Source: Rhodococcus globerulus NBRC 14531 (GTDB lineage Bacteria; Actinomycetota; Actinomycetes; Mycobacteriales; Mycobacteriaceae). From it: DNA of 64,000 nt. The stretch covers positions 1 through 64,000 of the forward strand of contig NZ_BCWX01000003.1 in NCBI RefSeq assembly GCF_001894805.1, written 5' to 3'. A program made the translations under genes and the position numbers. The first letter of the stretch is position 1; the number at the start of each line of letters is the position of its first letter. Below, in pieces: positions 58,803 to 64,000 of the stretch. Under the pieces are notes generated by a model. The model was given only the letters and a program-made list of their open reading frames with translations, was not told the origin of the DNA and ran no database searches.

Positions 58803-59564
58803 ATGACCGACAACCTTCTACTCGAGGGCAAGGTAGCCATCGTTACCGGTGCCGGCGGCGGGATCGGCCGCACCTACTCTCAGGGACTCGCCGAGGCCGG
58901 CGCCGCCGTGGTGCTCGCTGACGTCAACCTCGAGGCCGCCACTGCAGCAGCAGGCGAACTGACGGCGGCCGGTCACCGTGCCCTTGCGGTGCATGTCGAT
59001 GTCCGGGACGAATCGAGTACGACCGAGATGGCGGCTACCGCGGCCCGGCACTTCGGGTCCGTCGACATTCTCGTGAACAACGCCGGACTGATGGCCGAAG
59101 TGGTGGGCGAGGGATCCCTGACCACCATGGATCTCGAACTCTGGAACCGCACGCTGGCAGTCAATCTCACCGGTCCGCTCTTGTGCGCCCGTGCGGTAGT
59201 GCCCTATATGAAGGAACGCGGATACGGCAAGATCGTGAATCAGTCGTCGAGCGGTGCATTCATGGCTGCGCAGGCGTACGGCATCACGAAACTCGGCCTG
59301 GTGAGCATGACTGTGTCGTTGGCGCGAGAGTTGGCGCCGTTCGGTATTCGTGTCAATGCGATCGCTCCGGGAATGGTCAATACCGAAGCGGGTTCGATCG
59401 CGTCACCGCCGGAACTCAAGGAAATGGTCAAGCACGCCATTCCGTTTCCGTTCGGCGAGCCGGAAGAGCTGATTCCCGGTCTGTTGTACCTCGTCTCGTC
59501 GGGTAGTGACTGGGTGACCGGCCACACGCTCAACATCGATGGCGGTTGGGTTGTTCGAGTCTGA
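58803..59564 (+). CDS. Short-chain dehydrogenase/reductase
   Basis: A 253-residue SDR with TGAGGGIGRTYSQGL, NNAGLMAE and active site QSSSGAF...YGITK, ending TGHTLNIDGGWVVRV. GAAAGG before ATG 58803 supports the start. Relatives are annotated loosely as 3-oxoacyl-ACP or diacetyl reductases; the true substrate is probably a catabolic alcohol or ketone. It is cotranscribed with the SDR upstream and probably the EthD-like gene 41 bases downstream. Confidence 0.87.
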   Translation: MTDNLLLEGKVAIVTGAGGGIGRTYSQGLAEAGAAVVLADVNLEAATAAAGELTAAGHRALAVHVDVRDESSTTEMAATAARHFGSVDILVNNAGLMAEVVGEGSLTTMDLELWNRTLAVNLTGPLLCARAVVPYMKERGYGKIVNQSSSGAFMAAQAYGITKLGLVSMTVSLARELAPFGIRVNAIAPGMVNTEAGSIASPPELKEMVKHAIPFPFGEPEELIPGLLYLVSSGSDWVTGHTLNIDGGWVVRV

Positions 59565-59605
59565 ATCTGCACTGCCACCAGTACTTCTCACAGTGAGGAT
59601 CCACA

Positions 59606-59929
59606 TTGAAGCATTATCTGGTTGTCGAATCGCATCCCTCTCATCCGGATCGGCTGGACGAGTTCAATCGGTGGTACGACGAGATCCACATACCTGAAGT
59701 AGTGGCTCTTGACGGATTTGTCGGCGGCACCAGACTGGCAGCTGCCGACGCAGATGGCGGTCCTTCCGTGACGCTCTACGAGCTCGAGGGTGACCCCCAT
59801 GAGGCAAAGCGAAACGTTCATATCGCCGCTGCGGCAAAGAAGTTGAATATGTCGGACTCGCTGAGCTATGGCCCGATTCCGAAAATGCGGATCATGACCG
59901 TGCAATCGGAGTATTCCAAGCCGCGTTGA
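59606..59929 (+). CDS. EthD-like dimeric alpha-beta barrel protein
   Basis: A 107-residue ferredoxin-like-fold protein with the motif RWYDEIHIPEVVALDGFVGG, in which the Tyr and the second His side are conserved in EthD and related stress-type barrel proteins. These form dimers and have been linked to ether or aromatic degradation, often as helper proteins or monooxygenases without cofactor. It starts with TTG at 59606, with GAGGA 7 bases upstream. It ends the SDR-SDR operon just before a strong bidirectional terminator. Confidence 0.75.
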   Translation: MKHYLVVESHPSHPDRLDEFNRWYDEIHIPEVVALDGFVGGTRLAAADADGGPSVTLYELEGDPHEAKRNVHIAAAAKKLNMSDSLSYGPIPKMRIMTVQSEYSKPR

Positions 59930-59950
59930 TCGTGCAAGGCACGGAAAAGG

Positions 59951-59989
59951 ATCCGAGGCCGCCGTCGCACTGCGACGGCGGCCTCGGAT
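59951..59989. terminator. Long perfect hairpin, bidirectional terminator
   Basis: Bases 59951-59968 and 59972-59989 form an 18-bp perfect stem (ATCCGAGG... / ...CCTCGGAT) around the 3-base loop ACT. It sits between the convergent EthD-like gene (ends 59929) and crotonase gene (ends 60001). AAAAGG precedes it on the left, giving a short U-tract for minus-strand transcripts. Confidence 0.92.
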
Positions 59990-60000
59990 GGTGCGGGCGG

Positions 60001-60783
60001 TCAGCTCGGCAGATTTGCCGGGATCCAGTTGGGGTCGCGCTTTTCCATGAAAGCGCGCATTCCCTCACGGGGCTCCGGTGACGTTTCGAGCGCGCCGAAC
60101 ATGGTTTCGTAGTCGAACAGTCCGTAACGCTCGTTGAGCATTCGCTTGACCTGGGCACGGGCCAGTGGCGCGCTCTGCAATACCTCGCGTGCGGCCTGGA
60201 GCGCGGCAGTTCGGAGATCCGCGTGCGGCACGACGCGGGAGATCACTCCGAGCCGAAGTGCCTCTGCGGCATCGAATTTACGTGCGGAGAGCATCAGATC
60301 GCGCGCAGCTGCAATGCCGACGTGAGCGGGCAGTACGGCGGCATAGGTCGCGTCAGGGATTCCTCGCAGAAGTTCGGGAACGCGGAATGTGGCCCGATCG
60401 CTGGCCACGGCGATGTCGGACATCATCGCAACAAGGAGGCCGCCGGCCTGACAGATTCCGTTGACCGCGGAAATCACAGGCGCGCGGCTGTCACGGATGG
60501 TCATGAACGGGACGACGTCGTTGCCCGAAAGCCCCTCCGGCATATTGTCTCCCGGATCGGAGCGTCCACCGAGATCGCCGCCGGGCGCAAATACGTCGTC
60601 GACGCCGGTGATGATCAGTGCTCCCAGATCAGGATCTGAGTTCACGAGGCGAACTGCTCGTTTCAGTCCGTAATACATTGCGGGGGTGAATGCGTTTCTC
60701 GCCGTTGGTCGGTCGATGGTGCACCACCCGATCGCGCCTTCGCGCTCGAACCGTAAACCGTCTGCTCCCAAGTCGTCTCCCAT
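60001..60783 (-). CDS. Enoyl-CoA hydratase/isomerase-family protein with altered site
   Basis: A 260-residue crotonase-fold protein. The oxyanion segment is present (APGGDLGGR and VNGICQAGGLLVAMMSD), and the second acidic residue is kept (VPELLRGIPDATYA). The first catalytic Glu of hydratases, expected in the GGGxEL motif, is replaced (GGLLVA), so simple hydration is doubtful; an isomerase, thioesterase or C-C hydrolase action is possible. ATG 60783 is used; ATG 60801 would add six residues. It is convergent with the EthD-like gene. Confidence 0.83.
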   Translation of the reverse strand: MGDDLGADGLRFEREGAIGWCTIDRPTARNAFTPAMYYGLKRAVRLVNSDPDLGALIITGVDDVFAPGGDLGGRSDPGDNMPEGLSGNDVVPFMTIRDSRAPVISAVNGICQAGGLLVAMMSDIAVASDRATFRVPELLRGIPDATYAAVLPAHVGIAAARDLMLSARKFDAAEALRLGVISRVVPHADLRTAALQAAREVLQSAPLARAQVKRMLNERYGLFDYETMFGALETSPEPREGMRAFMEKRDPNWIPANLPS

Positions 60784-60886
60784 ACGAAGAGCATACGTCA
60801 TTCTCTGATGTAAGAATCACAATCTCGTCAAAAAGTAGGGCCCAGGAACACTGCTGTTCCCGGACCCCACTGATGACTTCTGCCTG

Positions 60887-61861
60887 TCAGGACGTCAGGT
60901 CGATGAGGACCTTCCCGACCGCCTGGCCGTCGGCGACCATCCGAAGAGCATCAGATGCCTTGTCCAGCGGGAACTCGGCACCGATGTGGGGAACTGTGCG
61001 GCCGGCGACCAGTAGATCGGTGAGTTCGGCTTCATTCCGACGGTATTCTTCCGGCGGTATGTCCTTGAACTGGAATCCGTTGACCTGCACACCCTTTACC
61101 AAGATCAGATTGAGCGGAATCTTGGGGATGACACCGGACGCGTACCCGATGGTGACAAAGCGGCCGCCCGGACGCAAAGCACGAAGCGCAGGTTCGGAGA
61201 GGTCGCCGCCGACTGGATCGGCAACAACGTCTGCTCCATGCGGGAGAGCCTTTTTCAGTGCCGTGCGCAGGTCCTCGGTGCGATGGTTGACGAGGTGCCC
61301 GGCGCCGTACGACGCCGCGACGTCAAGCTTGTTCGTGCTCGACGCGACCGCAGTGACCGACGCCCCGAGCGCAACACCGAGCTGAACGGCGGCAAGGCCG
61401 ACGCCGCCACCGGCGCCGAGAACGATCAACTCGTCTCCGGGTTTGATGTGAGCCACGGATCGGAGCGTGTGGTACGCCGTGCGGTGAGCCACACCGAAAG
61501 CGGCGGCAATGCGTGTCTCGACACCGTCCGGGATGCGGCCCAGCGTGAGTTTGTCGGAAGCTATGACAATTTCTTCCGCAAACGCACCGACAAAACCGGT
61601 TCCGGTGACGCGGTCACCCACGGAGACAGCTGTGACGCCTTCGGCAGTCTCGGACACGACTCCGGCGAACTCACTGCCGGGCGTGAATGGCGGTGGGACA
61701 CTGACCTGATACTTGTTGGCAATCAACAACACATCGGAGAAGTTGACGGCTGCGGATTCGATACGGATCCGAATCTGCCCGGCCTCGAGCGGAACCGAGG
61801 GGAGTGTTTCGACGGTGACGACCTCGGGAGGTCCGTACGCCCCGCACACAGCAGCACGCAT
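60887..61861 (-). CDS. NADPH:quinone oxidoreductase-like MDR protein
   Basis: A 324-residue zinc-free medium-chain reductase of the quinone oxidoreductase group: AAVNFSDVLLIANKYQ, GSEFAGVVSE, and nucleotide motif LGAGGGVGLAAVQLG. No zinc-ligand cysteines occur in the usual places. It may reduce an enone or enoyl-CoA using NADPH. It lies 6 bases after the second crotonase gene on the same strand and so probably belongs with the kinase and acyl-CoA dehydrogenase genes upstream in one operon. Confidence 0.87.
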   Translation of the reverse strand: MRAAVCGAYGPPEVVTVETLPSVPLEAGQIRIRIESAAVNFSDVLLIANKYQVSVPPPFTPGSEFAGVVSETAEGVTAVSVGDRVTGTGFVGAFAEEIVIASDKLTLGRIPDGVETRIAAAFGVAHRTAYHTLRSVAHIKPGDELIVLGAGGGVGLAAVQLGVALGASVTAVASSTNKLDVAASYGAGHLVNHRTEDLRTALKKALPHGADVVADPVGGDLSEPALRALRPGGRFVTIGYASGVIPKIPLNLILVKGVQVNGFQFKDIPPEEYRRNEAELTDLLVAGRTVPHIGAEFPLDKASDALRMVADGQAVGKVLIDLTS

Positions 61862-61867
61862 CGCAGG

Positions 61868-62638
61868 TTACCTACCCTGCCAGATCGGGGTGCGCTTCTC
61901 GATGAAAGCAGCAGCGCCCTCCTTGGCGTCACCACTGCTGAACACCGTTGACTGCCATTGCCCGAGTTTCTGTGCAGCGCTGGTTGAATCGGTTACCGCG
62001 AGGCGGACGAGTTCCTTGCATGCAGCCAAGCCGAGTGGAGCGTTTGCGGCGACGCGTTCGGCATATCCCACTGCGGCCTCCAGGACCTGGTCCGGATCTA
62101 CGACCGCGTTGATCAGTCCGAGTTGGTAGCCCCGGTCAGCCGTGATGAGATCGCCGGTGAGGGTTAACTCCAGGGCGACGTGCATCGGGATTCGGGTTCC
62201 GATGTTGGTGCCGCCGCCGCCGGGGAACAATCCCCGTTTCACCTCGGGGAAGCCGAATTTCGCGGCCGACGACGCGATGATGATGTCGGAACCGAGGAGG
62301 AGTTCAAGCCCGCCGCCGATGGCGGTGCCGTTGGCGGCACCGATCACCGGGGTCGAGAGTTTGCCTGCTGCGAGTCGAGCGAAACCTTCGGAGGTGAAGG
62401 CTCCTTCGCCTTCCGTGGCAAAGGCCTTCAGGTCCATGCCTGAGCAGAAAGCGCGGTCACCGGTGGCGGTGATGACGATTGCGCGGACGTCCGGATCGGT
62501 GTCAGCGGCCAGTACTGTGTCGCCGAGTTCGCGATACAGGCTGCCGGTGAGCGCATTTCGTGCGTCCGGGCGGTTGAGACGCAGGATCAGGATCTGTCCG
62601 CGTCGTTCCTGGATCAGTTCGGGGGTTGCGTCGGTCAT
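61868..62638 (-). CDS. Enoyl-CoA hydratase
   Basis: A 256-residue crotonase with both catalytic glutamates: one in IGGGLELLLGSD and one in FGFPEVKRGLFPGGGG. It would add water to a 2-enoyl-CoA in a beta-oxidation-type step. ATG 62638 overlaps the stop of the upstream kinase gene (ATGA). The open frame continues to 63457 within that gene, but the extension has no crotonase similarity. Confidence 0.92.
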   Translation of the reverse strand: MTDATPELIQERRGQILILRLNRPDARNALTGSLYRELGDTVLAADTDPDVRAIVITATGDRAFCSGMDLKAFATEGEGAFTSEGFARLAAGKLSTPVIGAANGTAIGGGLELLLGSDIIIASSAAKFGFPEVKRGLFPGGGGTNIGTRIPMHVALELTLTGDLITADRGYQLGLINAVVDPDQVLEAAVGYAERVAANAPLGLAACKELVRLAVTDSTSAAQKLGQWQSTVFSSGDAKEGAAAFIEKRTPIWQGR

Positions 62639-63651
62639 GACTTGTACTCCGTTGTCTCGGCGAGTTCGGCAGCAGCGATCATCGATTGGGCGACAATGGG
62701 ACCGAAGGCAAGGAGTTTCTCGTTGTCGCCGGCGCGCTGGAACCCCTGTTCGAGGATGATCGCGAGTTTCCACTTGGCGAGGATTCGGTAGTAGTCCAGG
62801 TCGTCGACCTGGCGACCCGAGATCTCGGAGTAGTGCCCGGCCAACTGTTCCATCGACGGCATGCCCTGCAGGTTGACGTAGCTGCTGGTTGCTGCCTCTG
62901 GAGCGCTGGTGTCCTTGGGCCAGCCCTCTAGCATCCAGGCGAGGTCCAGTTTGGGGTCGCCGACCGTTCCCATCTCCCAATCGACGATGGCGGAAAGCCG
63001 GGCCGGTGCGCCGTTTTCGAACATCACGTTCGCGAACTGGTAGTCGCCGTGCATGATTCCGGGGATGAAGTCGAGCGGCTTGTGGTTCCGCAGCCACTCG
63101 GTGGCGACTTCGATTCCTTCGAGTTCGCGGCCCTTGATCTTCTCGAACAAGCTGGTCCAGCGATCGACCTGACGCTCGTGGAAACCGTTGGGTCGACCAA
63201 GATCCTGGAGGCCCTTGGCTTTCCAATCGACCTTCGACAGAAGTGCGATGCCTTCGGCCAGCTGGTAGCCCAGTCCGCTCCGTGCTTCGAGGTCGCTCTT
63301 GAAGGGCTCCGGCCAATTCCGGTCGTCCATGGGGGACCAACCGTCGACAAATCCCATGAGATAAAACGGCCGGCCGAGTACGGAGGCGTCCTCGCACACG
63401 GCGATTGCCTCGGTGTGGGGCACATCGGTGCCGTCGAGTGCCGAGATGATCTGCCACTCGCGGAGGATTCCCTTGTCGCGGTTTGCGGGAGCCTCCGGCG
63501 GTGGTATCCGGATCACGCAGCGAAAGTCGTCACGGGTGAGTTCGTAGATTTCGTTCTGGGTACCGCCGGAGAGGTATCGGTGCTCGAGCGGCGCGCCCTT
63601 GCCGAGGCCCTCGCCGTCCATCCAGTCCGAAAGCCGTTGAAAATCGATCAC
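62635..63651 (-). CDS. APH-family phosphotransferase, ACAD10/LvaA-like
   Basis: A 338-residue aminoglycoside-phosphotransferase-fold kinase. The catalytic loop is HGDYQFANVMF and the metal-binding motif IVDWEMGTVGDPKLDLAW. This group accompanies acyl-CoA dehydrogenases, as in the ACAD10/11 proteins and LvaA of Pseudomonas, which phosphorylate 4-hydroxyacyl-CoA so that the hydroxyl can be removed. It is not an antibiotic kinase. It overlaps the acyl-CoA dehydrogenase gene upstream (GTGA) and the enoyl-CoA hydratase downstream (ATGA). Confidence 0.88.
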   Translation of the reverse strand: MIDFQRLSDWMDGEGLGKGAPLEHRYLSGGTQNEIYELTRDDFRCVIRIPPPEAPANRDKGILREWQIISALDGTDVPHTEAIAVCEDASVLGRPFYLMGFVDGWSPMDDRNWPEPFKSDLEARSGLGYQLAEGIALLSKVDWKAKGLQDLGRPNGFHERQVDRWTSLFEKIKGRELEGIEVATEWLRNHKPLDFIPGIMHGDYQFANVMFENGAPARLSAIVDWEMGTVGDPKLDLAWMLEGWPKDTSAPEAATSSYVNLQGMPSMEQLAGHYSEISGRQVDDLDYYRILAKWKLAIILEQGFQRAGDNEKLLAFGPIVAQSMIAAAELAETTEYKS

Positions 63652-64000
63652 AGGTTCCCCACTTCCAGTTCGATGTAGTCGGCGTACTTTGCCTTAGCGG
63701 CTTCTTGCTTGCGCGGGATCCATTCCGTAGGCCAGAGGTCGTCACTGGGGCTGTAATCCCGCAGTACCTGCTTGGCGACGGTGGTCTTGTGTACCTCGGT
63801 CGGGCCGTCGGCGAGGCCCATCACTGCGGCACCGTGAATCATCTGGAAGAGCGGAAGCTCGTTGGTCACACCGAGCGCACCGTGTATTTGCATTGCCCGC
63901 CAAGCGATGTCGTGCAGCACAGTCGGCATGATGACCTTGGCGGCGGCGATGTCCTTGCGGACCTTCTTGTAGTCGTTGTACTTGTCGATCTTCCATGCCG
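63648..64000 (-). CDS. Acyl-CoA dehydrogenase, C-terminal fragment
   Basis: About 116 C-terminal residues of an acyl-CoA dehydrogenase whose start lies beyond the window edge. The segment IAWRAMQIHGALGVTNELPL with the QxHGxxG motif and the end helix region GPTEVHKTTVAKQVLRDY are typical of the C-terminal helical domain that holds the flavin and adenine contacts. It is coupled to the APH-like kinase by a GTGA overlap, the arrangement expected for the ACAD10/11-like pair. Confidence 0.9.
   Translation of the reverse strand, partial: AWKIDKYNDYKKVRKDIAAAKVIMPTVLHDIAWRAMQIHGALGVTNELPLFQMIHGAAVMGLADGPTEVHKTTVAKQVLRDYSPSDDLWPTEWIPRKQEAAKAKYADYIELEVGNL

Noticed and set aside
62635-63651. Aminoglycoside resistance kinase
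   Set aside because: The APH fold is present, but the ACAD/ECH operon and sequence features point to the ACAD10/LvaA-like metabolic group.

Overview
The window comes from a high-GC actinobacterium of the mycolic-acid group, most likely a Rhodococcus. The gene order disA / radA / lpqE-like lipoprotein / carD-ispD-ispF-cysS-rlmB, with a beta-carbonic anhydrase and a membrane-anchored protein beside disA, matches from memory the Mycobacterium tuberculosis Rv3579c-Rv3588c block. Other supporting signs are a recognisable KstR regulator with its operators, cholesterol-catabolic genes, a rifampicin monooxygenase of the rhodococcal Iri type, and GTG/TTG starts with many 4-bp overlaps (ATGA, GTGA). 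No database search was run; family calls are by recognition of the translated sequences.

Region 1 (1-10.8 kb) is core genome: the end of an acyl-CoA ligase, a TetR regulator, carbonic anhydrase, disA (c-di-AMP synthase), radA, a lipoprotein, carD, the non-mevalonate isoprenoid genes ispD and ispF, cysS and rlmB. Region 2 (10.8-19.8 kb) has an LpqN-like lipoprotein, a five-gene minus-strand operon joining a zinc/manganese-type ABC importer to pxpA and pxpC (5-oxoprolinase subunits, pxpB absent), a LacI regulator and an 853-residue fusion of trehalose-phosphatase with a GH15 glycosidase.

Region 3 (19.8-27.6 kb) is a steroid side-chain block. kstR is divergent from a two-domain acyl-CoA dehydrogenase (FadE34/ChsE3 type), followed by ChsE1-ChsE2 (FadE28-FadE29), ChsH2, ChsH1 and the Ltp2 aldolase. 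Two identical KstR palindromes sit before fadE34 and fadE28. Region 4 (27.6-44.3 kb) is accessory: an AraC regulator, a beta-lactamase-fold hydrolase, a mycofactocin-type SDR, an MFS pump, a DrrAB-type ABC exporter, a PrmC-like methyltransferase with a structured leader, an Iri-like rifampicin monooxygenase, an SDR / NTF2-like / zinc alcohol dehydrogenase operon with its TetR, a TetR/AFG1-ATPase pair, an exported serine hydrolase and a degenerate beta-lactamase-like lipoprotein.

Region 5 (44.5-64 kb) returns to steroid and related catabolism. kstD, chsH3 and an exported VAO-type cholesterol oxidase form one operon with a third KstR box at the kstD start. A divergent operon carries a KstD-like flavoprotein, HsaG, HsaF, an SDR and a VOC protein, without the HsaE hydratase expected there. 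The remaining 10 kb holds a phenol-hydroxylase-type flavoprotein, four further SDRs, an NTF2-like and an EthD-like protein, two crotonases, a quinone oxidoreductase and an APH-like kinase with an acyl-CoA dehydrogenase that runs off the edge. This set looks like a catabolic module whose substrate cannot be read from the sequence. No tRNA, rRNA, CRISPR array, insertion sequence or prophage was seen.
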